From Microthyrium microscopicum (lineage: Eukaryota > Ascomycota > Dothideomycetes > Microthyriales > Microthyriaceae), in the NCBI GenBank assembly GCA_010405405.1, contig MU004235.1, forward strand, positions 2,302,426-2,366,425: a stretch of DNA of 64,000 nucleotides. The letters are read 5' to 3'. Below, one piece after another: positions 42,415-53,733 of the stretch; positions within the stretch are counted from its first letter, which is position 1; each line of letters begins with the position of its first letter. A model generated the notes under the pieces. That model did no database searches, was not told the origin of the DNA, and was given only the letters and a program-made list of their open reading frames with translations. The position numbers and the translations under genes were made by a program.

Positions 42415-44265
42415 GGTCTGTCTCGTTAGCGAGCACCATCTTACTGGCTCGAAACCCCTCTCCTTGAACATCCTGCGGCATTCAAAGATTTAGCGGTCCT
42501 TCTTGCCATTCAATCCAAAATTTAGACCGAAACGTGCGAACAAAAATAGGCTTTGACAGCAACTTCCTTGGTTATCTCGACAACCGTTGGAACCTTCTTG
42601 CCAACAAATGAATCACACTCGGTCGTTCTTTTCTTGTATACTATAAGTCAACAGCACCAGGAGTTTACAACTACACCTTCTCCCGTTTCTACTCCCAAAG
42701 TATACTTACCTTCGGCTTTTCCTTGGTGGTGTCAAATTAGTCTCATGGCACCTTTCTATCCTGGATGGCAATGCCAAATCTTGGATCAGCCAGATGGCTA
42801 TGCACATCACCATCGAAATCGATTTTGTTTTTCCCAGCTTCACTTCCCTTGTTTGTCTCCACTTCAGCATTATACCCCATCGGCGCTACTCGGCTAGTCA
42901 TAGCCCCTCCTCAAAAGCTGGTCTTGCTTGCATCAACTCGTTACTTCTCGACAACCCAGGTTGTCGCTGTCATATTAGTTACGTCCAGGAGCTGGATGAT
43001 TTCTATATCGCTAGTTCCGGGTTGTTCTTGTTGCAGCACACTTTGTGGGCAGGGTCTAGGCTCGTGGTTAGGATGGAAATAGTAGTGCATGTGTGCTTGT
43101 AGGTTTGCTTCGTAGTTTAATATAATTGTGCTCAAAAAATGGGTCTCCCCTTCTTGAATCGCTATGCACCGATACAGCAAAGATGTTTTCGCGTTGCGAA
43201 TACATACTATGCTCAGCAGTACAAGTGCTCCTCGCCCGCTCTATCTTAGCCTACTCTTGCTTGTAGAAATATTTACTATATCCTCGAGCCCATACTGGTA
43301 TTACTCATTCGACTCAGACCTTGTTAATGCCTTCTGGATAACAATATCATGCATCGCACTGCTCAAGGATCATATGACGATCATCTGTCTGAGCCGACCA
43401 TATGCAGCAGCTGGAAACACTGGACAATGGCCAAGAAATTGTCATCTCTGACGCCCTTGCCTCCCAGTTCTGCCAGTGTCTTTACTCGAAATCCATTCAA
43501 AGCAATCATGTTTCCGCTCTCCTTGCATTTCATACCGTTTGTTTTGGAGCGAATTTGGCTCCTAGTATATCTTCACTCGACGATTAATTACAAGTCAAGC
43601 AGCAGCTATACAGCTTGGCATCTGACCCAAGCTTTCGGCTGACCGATCGCTTCATCGCCGCTCCTTGCTTGATTACAACTCGTGCTGGCGCTATCATGTT
43701 AGTCTTCACTTCTCAAAGAACTCATGGCTCCCATGGAATGCGCTGGTCGCAACGTTATCTCATGGGCGCCATATGCTCTCTTGTTCATTCCAGCTTCGCT
43801 CTTTGAATATCTCTACCACCATCCTGCCTACCACCCATCTTTCCACTAGTCGCCTTCGCAGGGCCAACTCGCCCTTCCTCGATCACGTCTTTCTCGCAGC
43901 TACCAGCCTCTTCGGCGTCAAATGCATAGAAACGAGCTCCTTTGCGCAACCTCGATGTCCAGTGTTGGACACGCCTCCGTCTCGATCCCCACTGCACTTG
44001 ATGGTGGCCATCGAGTGCAATGACAACCACGAAAATACGATGAGTAGACCTTGCTGAACCAGGAATCCAAGGGATCTTGACGGAAATCTCTACCTATGAC
44101 AAGGACGCTTGTTTCAATTTGAAAATGCAAGGGAATATATTGCGATGGACGAGAGCAGCCCATTTATTCCTTCAGCTCTCCGGCTCCCATTTTGAGAACA
44201 AAAATCTCCTGAAATCGTCAAATATCATAATTTACCTCCGTCGAATTTGAATCTTTATAGCAACT

Positions 44266-44775
44266 TCACTTCTCGCCACAAAACCACGCAATTCCATCCC
44301 TCACAAAAACAGTCTCAAACTTTTCACATACAACTCGTCTCCCTACACCATCGCCAAATTCCCTCGCATTCTCATAACTCTCTCCACTCCCACCTACCAT
44401 AATACTTGATATGTCCACCCCGCCATCCTCATAGTTACCCTCCGCCTCATTCAACGCATGCTCTTCACTGCATTCTTCAAAGCTGCACTCCTCTAGCGCC
44501 CTAGTGACCATCAAAAATAGTGGTTGATCATTCTCGTCAAGCCCGACGGATTAATCGTCTACACCCATATGGGACATGCCGGGGGACGGGCCATGTTGTT
44601 GTGGTGGGTTTGAGACTGGCTAGTGTTTTTGTGTTTAGTTCGGGTACTAGGGATGGCTCGGTTCCGAATTTGAGGACATCTTTGGCACAGAGAGATTAGT
44701 TTCTAGAGCTTTGGAGGCGTAAGATTTGAAGGTGGTTATTTCTGGAGATGTTGGGGTGAGGTTTTGGTCTGGCAT
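44266..44775 (-). pseudogene. Broken small gene of unknown family
   Basis: Coding-like sequence runs on the minus strand from an ATG at 44775 (MPDQNLTPTSPEITTFKSY) to a stop at 44266. The reading shifts frame near 44,695, continues as DVLKFGTEPSLVPELNTKT and TTTTWPVPRHVPYG, and shifts again near 44,560, close to an in-frame TAA at 44551. The last 82-85 residues (MVTRALEECSFEECSEEH and on to VFVRDGIAWFCGEK) stay open. The pieces share one amino-acid style and follow one another without gaps, so one former gene is more likely than chance. I do not recognise the family. An intact gene with tiny introns is less likely, because no proper donor and acceptor fit both shifts. Confidence 0.45.
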
Positions 44776-45228
44776 TTGCGGCAGCTGGCAGATGTGGAAT
44801 TCACGATAGGGTGTAATTGTAACAATTTAGAAAATAAGGGCGTATGCCTACTACATTGCCAAATCTCTTGTCAAATTTCCAAACAGTAAAAAAGCCTGAT
44901 TGTCGAGATATGTCGCAGTGATGGACCAATATCTGAAGCCTTGCCCATTGGGCGTAATGCGCTAGTCCCAGTTTGGAGTTTGCGCCCATGTCGCCCAATT
45001 CGGAAGCTATCATGCCGATCAGCCTTGCGCCCTATGCCGGGCCGGGTACTTTCTAGGCACCAAAGTTTACAAATCTTCTTCTTCAATTGTACGAAAATAT
45101 GGACAGAATGATCCTTCGAAGGCGGAACATTGATCCGGCGGGTCGATTTTACCTTAAATCCGTAGTATTTGATGGCTTGCGTAGAGCCTGATTTGCTGAT
45201 CTGATCGTTAGAGGAGCCTAGGTGCATA

Positions 45229-45238
45229 GGTACCTAGT
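45229..45238. promoter_or_regulatory. TAGGTACCTA palindrome upstream of small membrane gene
   Basis: A perfect 10-base palindrome TAGGTACCTA, preceded by CCTAGGTGCA, lies about 190 bases before the next start codon and just ahead of an AT-rich TATAAAAAGG box at about 45,250. A similar GGTACC-rich element precedes the Zn2Cys6 gene at 13051. Confidence 0.45.
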
Positions 45239-45426
45239 AATGTAGAGTATAAAAAGGTATGTTGCAAGTCTCCGGCTCCTAAAGGTCCATAAGAAAATCG
45301 GAAATCTTGTTCGAGCTTCAGGAACTTTCAGCTCCAAACAATTACCATTCGATCAGCCAGTCACCACGATTTCCATCAACACTTCTCTCCCTTCGGTTTC
45401 ATACATCAGCCAACTACAGCACCATC

Positions 45427-45903
45427 ATGCCGTTCTTCCGCCCCGTTAACCTCCCCTCCTCAATCATCTACGGCGCCATCGCAAACGCCTCCCTCGGTAT
45501 CTACCTCACCGTCACCGGTAGCAGTCCTTTGGTCCTTTTCAGCAAACACGCTCTCCTGGCACCATCCAATCCAATCACTACAAGCGCCAATGCGCGCACC
45601 AAAGACTCCATTCGCGTCATGGGACTTCTGCTCGCTTGTTTGGAGATCACGACACTAGTGTCAAGCTATATGTCTTTTGAAGAGAACCAGTTTATGGCGG
45701 CAATGGTGCCAGTGCGGTTAGGATCTGCCGCGGTATTCGCGGGGTTCGCAGCAGCTAGTGGTGTAGGATTGGTGAAGATGAGTACGGTGGGTCGGTGGGA
45801 GTATGTGGCGTTGGCGATGGTTGATGCTGGGACGGCGGTCATGTTGGGACGGGAGTTGGGGAGGTTTGATGGCATGGTTCGGGGTGCGGAGCGGTGGTTT
45901 TGA
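45427..45903 (+). CDS. Small four-helix membrane protein of unknown function
   Basis: An intronless 158-aa protein. Hydrophobic segments suggest four membrane helices: IIYGAIANASLGIYLTV (about 13-29), IRVMGLLLACLEITTLV (about 60-77), AAMVPVRLGSAAVFAGFAAA (about 90-110) and YVALAMVDAGTAVML (about 125-140). The start at 45427 is the first ATG of the frame and follows a pyrimidine-rich leader. No enzyme motif is visible. It resembles many short fungal membrane proteins of unknown role, and I cannot assign a family. Confidence 0.7.
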   Translation: MPFFRPVNLPSSIIYGAIANASLGIYLTVTGSSPLVLFSKHALLAPSNPITTSANARTKDSIRVMGLLLACLEITTLVSSYMSFEENQFMAAMVPVRLGSAAVFAGFAAASGVGLVKMSTVGRWEYVALAMVDAGTAVMLGRELGRFDGMVRGAERWF

Positions 45904-45982
45904 AACTGTAATGGTAGGTTGTAGTCAAATGCGAATGCTTTGCTTCGGTAGTTCCCGCTCGGCTGGCGTTTAAAAAGGTGTG

Positions 45983-47274
45983 CTATATGGTTGGTTGAAA
46001 TTTCTCATAGTCTAGTCCAAAGTTTGTGAGGACCAGCTCGCCAATGGCATTCTTTAGTATCGTTTTGAGATCCCAGTGCCCAGGAACGTTTGACGTGCTT
46101 TTCTTGTAACGGAGCTCGAAAGTATCAATCGATCGGTACATGCTGATGTTATGCTTCAAAAGACGAATCGAGACACCCTTGTGGTCTGGCTCTGCATCAT
46201 CCCCAATCTGGAGTTCCCTGGCGCATAGAATACCATAACCATGAGCCATACACCTAAGCATGTTATGTTCTGGCGAGGCTTGAAGAGCTTTTTGAAATCC
46301 AGTGGGCGAGTCATGTAGAAGGTCATCTTGATACTTCTCGAATGCGGACTCAATATATTGAAAGACTTCCTCGCGTTTCTTGTTGATCGCTCCTAAGTTA
46401 GATGGTCAGTACGGCACTGATCGTTGCTAAGATGGTTCAAAACCACGAGTGAGCTTTCAAAATCTACAGACCAAGTAGAGATTCTATCTCAACTGTCGTT
46501 CTTTCACGGCATGCACTGAGAAAAATCGAGACTTTTAAACTTACTGAGAATTTTGTCAGGAACTCGATTGGTTTGAAGGCTCTCATCAATAGGCTCTGTG
46601 ATCCAGAGCACTATGAAGCCAGAGAGCGCTTGGAATTGTTCACTGTCGCCAAAAACCCATGCCATCCACAACAAAGTAAGAGTACTATCGTTGTATATCT
46701 TTGGGGCTCCAAACGCTTCCAACCACGCATGCGCATGCGGAGCCACGAGTTTATGCCAGCGATATTTGTCCGTGATTACGGCAATCAAGTAAAGAGTTTT
46801 CCAGTCGACCTTGTCAGGAACATGGGCACTGTTATCATGCATTATTCCAAGTATGATCATCATGGCAGTTGGATCGTCATCTAGATCAATCTTGACAGAC
46901 CCCTTTTCTTTGAGCTCGAGCCCTTCGCGAAATGATGGGCCGCTGAGCATAGATGACCAATACTGTGAAGACGCAATGAGTCTGGCAGAGGAGACCAAGA
47001 ATCGAGATTCTTTGACTTCCAGTTCAAGTAGCCCCATCTTGTGCTTTTTGAACGATTTAGGTATAGCAGGAGGGACAACTGGTGGAAGTGCTGGAGCTGC
47101 GGTTGCTCCATCCAAGTCCGCATTTACGACTTCCACGTCTTTGGCCTGACCATTGACTTCTGCTTCACTTGCTTTGGATATGGAAGCGACCTGAGCCCCC
47201 GTGTTGATCTCCTCCCCAGCCATCGTCAATCGAACATCAGCATCAGAACAGAACTCAATGGTTATGGTGGCCAT
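45983..47274 (-). CDS. BTB/POZ-domain protein, copy A
   Basis: Two exons (47274-46545 and 46392-45983, intron 152 bases) give 379 aa. After an 85-residue variable N-terminus comes a fungal-type BTB/POZ core: LLELEVKESRFLVSSARLIA, MLSGPSFREGLELKEKGSVK, DLDDDPTAMMIILGIMH and LIAVITDKYRWHKLVAPHA. BTB domains form dimers and often recruit cullin-3 ubiquitin ligases; no substrate-binding domain such as Kelch or MATH is visible. The C-terminal part (NMLRCMAHGYGILCARELQIGD) is shared with the neighbouring paralogue. The start was placed at the ATG matching the paralogue's MATxxxxF opening. Confidence 0.8.
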
Positions 47275-47800
47275 CATTGCGGCTCGCGATTCACACACTG
47301 CACCGACGGAATAGAGACCTTGATGAAAGTGTAGTGGGAGGAAAAGTGCAAGGCTCTCGATGTGGAGTTTGAAGTGTGGACGGCTACATCCGCGCCGCTG
47401 TAGTTATTGCACCATTCCTAAAACAGCGTAGCGTCGTTTTTGACTTGAAGGTTCACCCGCAATTGCTTTTCTACATTTCCTGTTCATAGGAATTGATTTA
47501 ACATTGTTACATTTTCGGGATGCTCCATTTTATGACTCAGAAGAGGAATGTGTCTCTGCTTAGACTAATAGCGATACTCCCCTATCACTAATGTCATTCG
47601 AGAAGGTCGTAAAACCTAAGCATGCTTGGTTGGAGGATATAGGGAATTTGGGATGGAGGTAGCCGTGCGATTGATTGAGAAGTCTGTGTTTTTGCATTTT
47701 TAAAGAGAGCATGACTCCTTTGAATGACGAGACAGTTTGAGAGGTCAAGGACGTGATATGTTTGGAGTAGAGTAGATATCGAAGCAATCCTTGAGAGTTG
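47275..47800. promoter_or_regulatory. Promoter of BTB copy A and 3' end of copy B
   Basis: This 526-base spacer separates the tandem paralogues. I see no coding sequence in it. Confidence 0.5.
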
Positions 47801-49259
47801 TTACACAGTTGGCTTATAGTAATCATACTTCAAGCCCCGGTCCATCCTGAACTCTTTTACGGCCGCTTTCAATGCACTCTTTAAGTCCAAACTACCACCA
47901 GGTATAATGGAACGCGGGTTGCTCTTCTTGTCATTGGCATTAACTGCCTCAAAACCTTCCAGCGACGGATATGCTTTGATTAGGCTTCTGATATTGCGAA
48001 TAGAGATTCCACAGTGATCGGGTACAGCGAACTCTCCGAGTCTAAGTTCTTTGGCGCAGACTGTGCCATGTCCGAATGCCATGTATCTTAGCATATTGTT
48101 TTCGGGTACATTGTCTTCGTCGGGAAATTTCATCCCCAGTAGTCCTTCTTGATGCTTTTTGAGCACATCCTCAATTTTTTGTAAAGCACTTCTACGCCTT
48201 TTATTTATAGTGTCTGAGCCGAGTTATCAATATGTGCTTCCTGGCACTCAGAAAAGAGGAAGAAACTTACCAACTATGGAACCAGGAAGTTTGACGTTTG
48301 GATCAGTCGCATCAATGGATTTTGTGAGAGACTGCATAACATGTATGGACAATGCTCGAAATTGCTTCTCTGCCCCAAATACCCACGTCATCCACAAACA
48401 TGACAAATGCCAGTTTGAGAATCCTTCCAGCATTTTACTGTGCTTGAGATAATCGTCCTACAAAAGTCAGCTAGGTTTCAAGTTTCAATGTGCAGGCGAA
48501 CGCCTAAGTCTGCTTGTGGGTGGAAAACTGAAAGCGTGAATAGCAGTATAAGTGTAGCTACCAGTATCAAACAGTAGCCATCAATCACTAGCCAGCAGTG
48601 TTTTTCTGATATTTGGAAAGGTAGAGTCTTACAATCCATATGCTCGCATGGGGCGCTACAACTGCATGCAGTTGATACTTGTCCGTCACAACTGCAAGAT
48701 TGAATAGATCTTCAAACTCCTCGACAGTGGTAGTTGCAGCATCATTACCATGTAGTATCCCTAGGACAACCATCATAGCGGTTGGATCATCGTCTAAATC
48801 GAGCCTCACAAACCCCTTCTCTTGCAATTCAACACCTTCACGGAACGATGGCCCTTTCAGCATTGATTCAAAGACTCGTGAGGATGAAACCAGCTTGGCG
48901 GCAGAGACTCGTAAGTGGTACTTGACAACCTTGACATTTATCAATCCTATACGTCGACTGTTGAGATGCTCAAATGTGCGTTTGCGCGCAGCAGGCGAAG
49001 CTGCCACTGGATTGGAATCTTTTTCAGGAGTTCTGACAACGACCTTCTTTGGGTCTGCATCCTTATGTAAAGCCTGTTCGGCCGCAGTCGCATCGTTTTC
49101 TATCTCTTCCTCTTTAACTTCCACATCTTCTGACTGAGCATCTCCTTTATCTGACTCATCATCGGAATCAGTATCACTCTCACTGATGTAGTCGGACTCT
49201 TCTTCAAGAACTAATTCAACATCTCCTTTGGAGTCGAAATCCAGGGACAATGTGGCCAT
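47801..49259 (-). CDS. BTB/POZ-domain protein, copy B
   Basis: Three exons (49259-48633, 48457-48271, 48213-47801) give 408 aa. It shares with copy A the core MLKGPSFREGVELQEKGFVR, DLDDDPTAMMVVLGILH, LAVVTDKYQLHAVVAPHA and WMTWVFGAEKQFRALS, and the C-terminal block NMLRYMAFGHGTVCAKELRLG. It differs by an acidic N-terminal region (SESDTDSDDESDKGD) and one extra intron after the BTB core. The two lie head to tail on the same strand, a clear tandem duplication that has diverged. Role unknown; likely an adaptor or a transcription-linked protein. Confidence 0.82.
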
Positions 49260-49942
49260 CTTGATAATTGCGCGATGGCTGCGATATTCAGCAATAGCGC
49301 AAAAGGATCGAACTCGATGAACAGAGTCAAGGTTTGAGAGAATCTCGCGATGTGGATAACTTGAGGTTCGACGGCAAACTCCGAAACAAAGAAAGCACGC
49401 TACGCCGCTCCAAGACTAGGACCGTTTCTTCTTCGACTTGCGTCTGCTGAAGAACATCTAAAGCAGACAATTCATACTGATTCATCAACCAAGGAAACAA
49501 GTGAAGGCTAAACTTTCTCGCTAATGAAAATCTCCAGACACTTTTCGCCATTTACGAGTTGACTGAAAAGCTGGGTCATGCGTAGTAGCGTAATACAAGG
49601 GCGAAATATGCACACACGAAGGCAGTTTCAGAGAGTCTAAAAGGTACAAGAGCTCGTCAAGATGTGTATTTACAGCAGCTCATAGACTGTGTTCGGTTAT
49701 TTAATGAACTTGATAGCGACCCGACTGGGAGAAATATATATGAGTAAGAAATCTCGATATATCTCCGCAAGCTGTCGCACTCCATAATCTCATTGCTAGC
49801 GCCACTAGCTTCAGCGCCGGATACTTTCGAGTCTATGACACTCATATGCCTCAACTGATATTGTAAAGCTGAGGCGTTTTGATGCGCGTCTCAGTCAAGT
49901 CCAGATTCCATCTTTGTAATACTACTACTTCAAAGCATTGTT
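49260..49942. promoter_or_regulatory. Divergent promoter of BTB copy B and GT8 gene
   Basis: About 680 bases lie between divergent genes. A 74-codon open frame on the minus strand (49327-49551) has no recognisable feature and no support. Confidence 0.45.
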
Positions 49943-51082
49943 ATGATGATACTGCCGAGATATGCATATACGACGCTCATCACTCGTGCTTCATACCTAC
50001 CTGGTGTTCTCATTCTCGCGCATACTTTAAGAAAGCATTCAAAACTTCCTCTTATCGTTGTATATACATCCTCTCTTTCCATCGAGGCTTTACGGGCACT
50101 AGAACTCGAGTCCAAACTGCCCAGCGTAAACTTGATTTTACGAAAAGTAAATCCGTTAGTACCATCAGAGGAGGGAAAGTTGATTGCGGAGCGCTTTCGA
50201 GACACTTGGACAAAGTTAAGAGTATTTGAACTCTGGGAGTCAAATGATGGCAAGTCTTGGGACGGAATCTGTTATCTGGACGCGGATATCGCCATCTACG
50301 GATTCATTGACGATGTATTCACAGCAGCGGGCCTGCCTCCTGTAGGCCAGAAAGTCGACGAGAACGATCAAAGACTAGACCGGAACCGAGCGATACTTGC
50401 AGCAACGCCAATTTGCTGCTGCAACCTAGATGGCGATTCTTGGGCGCCAGCAGACTGGACGAAAGAGAATTGTCCATACACCGCGGCAGTTCATCCGAGT
50501 AGCTTGAAGATGACACCAAGCTGGGAACAAGGAAAACCGGAACCTTGGAAATCACTCAATGGCGGCGTTTTCGTCTTTCAACCTTCGAAAACGCTATGGG
50601 AAAGCATGATGGCTGCATTTGACCAGTGGGGAAGAGAAGGCAAGCTCGCAAAGATGAAGTTCCCGGACCAGGATTTCCTCAGCGAGTTCTGGCGTGGGAG
50701 ATGGAAAAGCTTGAGCTGGCGATACAACGCATTGAAGACCATGCGCTACTGGCATCCGGATATCTGGAGAGACAATGAGATCGTGGCATTGCATTATATT
50801 GTTGATAAGCCCTGGACGGCTAGGATTGGTGAAGATGGGTCTGCAGGGTATTTGGGGAGAGACGGCGAGACTCACAAATGGTGGTGGCGAGAATGGAGAG
50901 AATGGGAGAGCCTTAGAGAAAAATGGGGGCAACAAGAACTGCTTGACTTGGTTCGACGCGGAGCACACGTGGCTGGATATGAGACCGGCTGTAGTAACAA
51001 CGAAGATATGATGGCCATTGGAGCCAAGGTACAGGATTTAGCAAAAGGTTTGGGAGACTCCTCAAGACTAGCACTCCTATAG
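49943..51082 (+). CDS. Soluble GT8-family glycosyltransferase (glycogenin/galactinol-synthase-like)
   Basis: An intronless 379-aa protein. The N-terminus goes straight into the Rossmann-type nucleotide-sugar fold (YTTLITRASYLPGVLILAHTL) with no membrane helix. The DxD metal motif is YLDADIAIY (about 111-119). NGGVFVFQPS and the C-terminal ALHYIVDKPW (the HxxxxKPW signature) complete the GT8 pattern. Plant and fungal relatives transfer glucose or galactose from UDP-sugars to inositol, a protein tyrosine or other small acceptors. It differs from the membrane-bound GT8 at 16285, so the two are unlikely to do the same job. Confidence 0.87.
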   Translation: MMILPRYAYTTLITRASYLPGVLILAHTLRKHSKLPLIVVYTSSLSIEALRALELESKLPSVNLILRKVNPLVPSEEGKLIAERFRDTWTKLRVFELWESNDGKSWDGICYLDADIAIYGFIDDVFTAAGLPPVGQKVDENDQRLDRNRAILAATPICCCNLDGDSWAPADWTKENCPYTAAVHPSSLKMTPSWEQGKPEPWKSLNGGVFVFQPSKTLWESMMAAFDQWGREGKLAKMKFPDQDFLSEFWRGRWKSLSWRYNALKTMRYWHPDIWRDNEIVALHYIVDKPWTARIGEDGSAGYLGRDGETHKWWWREWREWESLREKWGQQELLDLVRRGAHVAGYETGCSNNEDMMAIGAKVQDLAKGLGDSSRLALL

Positions 51083-51226
51083 CTTGCGGTGGGGATAGAA
51101 GAGATAAGATTAGAGGAGGATTGTGGGCTTCAGAAATTGGAACGACATGGAATAGAAGTGCGGTTCATTGACATCCATTCTGTGCTTTTGCATACTGTAA
51201 TTCTTTTCCAGAAACAACCTTTGCTA

Positions 51227-52450
51227 TTAGTTCCTCTTTCGACCAAAGTCAGGAGCAGGACTCGGGGTATTAGACATGATCTTTTCAATTTCGTCCATCA
51301 CCTCAGGAGTCAACGCATCTATGAGCTTCAGCGCTTTACAGTTGTCGTGCACTTGACGTGGAGAGGAGGCGCCGAGAATCACCTGAATAATGTAAGTTTC
51401 TTGGTTAAACATAGATTGGAGTTCTTACACTGGAGACGTTTTCATTCTTTGCAGCCCATGCCAGCGATAGTGCTGCGGTCGTTCCTCCCAGTCGCTCTGC
51501 TACATCGCCTAACTTCCTGACTTTGTCAATTTTGGCTTTTCCTGCCTCTGATTGTAGCTCTTCGATTGTCGACGAAAAGGTGGAAGCGTTTGTTTTCAGT
51601 CTTGAGTTCTCTGGGATTCCATCATTGTACTTGCCTGTTAGCAATCCGCTGGCAAGTGGACTCCAGATTGTCGACCCGTACCCATACTTCTGAAAGATTG
51701 ACGAGTACTCAACTTCAAAGGTCTCCCGATGAAAGAGGTTGTACTGCGGTTGCTCAACAACAGGCGCGATGAGACTGTACCTCTCTGCAACCTCGATAGC
51801 TTCAGTTATCTGCGCTGCGCTCCACCCTGATGTTCCCCAATAGTAGGCCAAGTTCAAATCTCGAATGACTTGAGTAAATGCCTCGACGATCTCCTTCATA
51901 GGTGTTGCTACATCTGCTTGATGTGCAAACACAACGTCGACATACGGCGTATTCAACCGCTCGAGACTGCTCTTGAGTCCTTCCATGACATGTTTTCTGC
52001 TGAGACCTACGCTATTGGGCTCCCTACGACCAGTCCCAAAGAATATTTTGGTACTGAGGACATATTCGTCTCGAGGCCAGCCGAGTTCTTTCAAAGCTCG
52101 ACCCATCTGAATCTCACTCTCTCCATTCGCATAACACTCAGCCGTGTCAACTTATAACCTTTGTTAGCGTGTTTCTCATACGATGCAAGGAACGCTCACA
52201 GAAGTTGATCCCGTTATCCCAGGCTGCTTGTAGGCACTCCTTCACAATATCTCCCTTTTGCGTACCGCCGTAGGTAAGCCAGCCGCCAAGGGAAAATATC
52301 GACACCTTGAGGCCACTCGAGCCAATATGGCGAAATGGCTGAGTTGTCAGTACATTGGGATTCACTCTCTGCGTGTCGAACAGAGTATATTCAGGTTTGT
52401 CAACCTACCATGTTTTCATTCCCATTGTAGGAGCTTCGTATGGTGTCCAT
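51227..52450 (-). CDS. Aldo-keto reductase, potassium-channel beta-subunit type
   Basis: A 362-aa NADPH-dependent aldo-keto reductase. Exons are 52450-52409, 52368-52200, 52150-51429 and 51382-51227. The catalytic residues are present: Asp and Tyr in [11 protein letters not shown], Lys in LSTKIFFG and His in [23 protein letters not shown] and [11 protein letters not shown] shape the cofactor site, as in KCNAB/YDL124-like members. The small first exon and its 40-base intron are tentative: the splice signals fit and the codon count closes, but the intron is very short. Substrates are unknown carbonyls. Confidence 0.83.
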
Positions 52451-53733
52451 GTCGAGAGGTAGCTTTCTGTGTATCTCTTGGGGTGGACAAATATACAACT
52501 TTCGTTCTATTTACTCGCCACTTGTTGAGGCAGCAAGAGTTGCGAATTATTTGCATCCAGACGCTGTAGAGACATTTCCACGTTGTCGACGTGTTCTTTG
52601 GTAGCAGAGCATTATAGCAGATTTGATTAGCTAAAAGATGTTGTAGAAACAGGGAGGATGCAGCTATTCTGCCCCCCTAAATAGTAACGAACAGGCCCTG
52701 AAACGCCCCTAGGGGCGTTCTTGCTCCATCAACGTGGAACAAGAGTCATGACGTACGCGACACCACAAGAGCAACCTCACCTTTTCGTCGACTAAATCGT
52801 TCATCTCTTTCAATATCAGAGGTACTGAACTTTCAACAGGCCGATCTCGATGGAAGGAAGGACTTCATTCTCCATACTCTTCAAAATGTCCTCCTCATAA
52901 TACTTACTCCGTATCTTCTCACTTTCTAATCTCAAGTGCCTCGACCTATTCTTGCGCTCGCTCTGAGGAGCATTGGAGACACAAATGCCCCATGAAGGCT
53001 AGGGTATAGGTGAGGTACAGCTGGTCTGGAATGCTCAAAGGAGCTTGTCAGATGTATTCAGATGGTCCGCCTCTGGGGCCTTTGGCCTCAGAAGGTCCCT
53101 CCTGGCAGGGCAGGACAATCGAAGATGTGATGACAGTACCATCTAATGCATCTAATGGGGGGCGTTACTGGAAGTCTGTGATCTCTGAAAAATATTAACT
53201 TGATCTTGTTCGTACAAACAAACTTCAGGTTCACGGCCTTCCATTTCAGACGCGACTGGCGTCGTCTTATTTGGCTCGGCAAGTCCCGTCCACAGCGAAT
53301 GCACTACTCCGCTTAGGGAATAGCGCCATTTCCCCAGAATCATCTCCAAAAGCGTTAGAATCAACTGCATCCCATCCCGGCCTATCACCAGATTTCTGTA
53401 GTGGCAACAAGATGATCATTACCGCTTCTGATGCGAGAACATGCAGAGTTCGCCATGGCCAAGCTCACGATGTTGCATCATGCCATGCGACGATCCCCAC
53501 AATCCCGGTGCTCACGAGCCGAGTCAAGAACTTGGGCCCTTAGACCGGGTATAGCCCACAAAATAGCCCCGGCTTAATCCCAAATCATTTGCATTGCTTA
53601 CTTGCACATTGAGATATATTTATCGCGCGAGACCCCAAGCTCGGAGCTCAAGCTTTGCACTACTTGTGTTACCCTGCCCGTCAAAACCTCAAGACATTGC
53701 TTTCGGTGGTCCAACGTCATCCCGCTATCTATC
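52451..53733. promoter_or_regulatory. Divergent 1.3-kb region with CCCCTAGGGG palindrome
   Basis: This is the space between the aldo-keto reductase and the permease. I see no convincing gene. It holds a perfect 18-base palindrome at 52702-52719 and a GC-richer stretch near 53,000 without a clear frame. Confidence 0.45.
52702..52719. promoter_or_regulatory. Perfect 18-base palindrome with two stress-element cores
   Basis: AACGCCCCTAGGGGCGTT reads the same on both strands. It contains CCCCT and AGGGG, the core of the stress-response element known from yeast Msn2/4 and related C2H2 regulators, in a back-to-back arrangement. It lies about 250 bases upstream of the aldo-keto reductase, whose family often answers to stress. 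Confidence 0.55.

Larger units (their letters stand above)
42415..45426. other. 3-kb gene-poor stretch
   Basis: Apart from a decayed small gene on the minus strand at 44266-44775 I see no gene. Much of 42.5-44.1 kb is pyrimidine-rich on the plus strand and may be 3' untranslated region or a non-coding transcript of the C2H2 locus. The part near 45.2 kb, with TAGGTACCTA and a TATAAAAAGG-like box, looks like the promoter of the next gene. Confidence 0.45.

Noticed and set aside
43164-44057. Overlapping plus-strand frames in the 3-kb gap
   Set aside because: Pyrimidine-rich sequence gives long but featureless frames; no domain, no consistent splice sites.
49327-49551. 74-codon minus-strand gene upstream of BTB copy B
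   Set aside because: A plausible start but no recognisable feature, and it lies in a divergent promoter.
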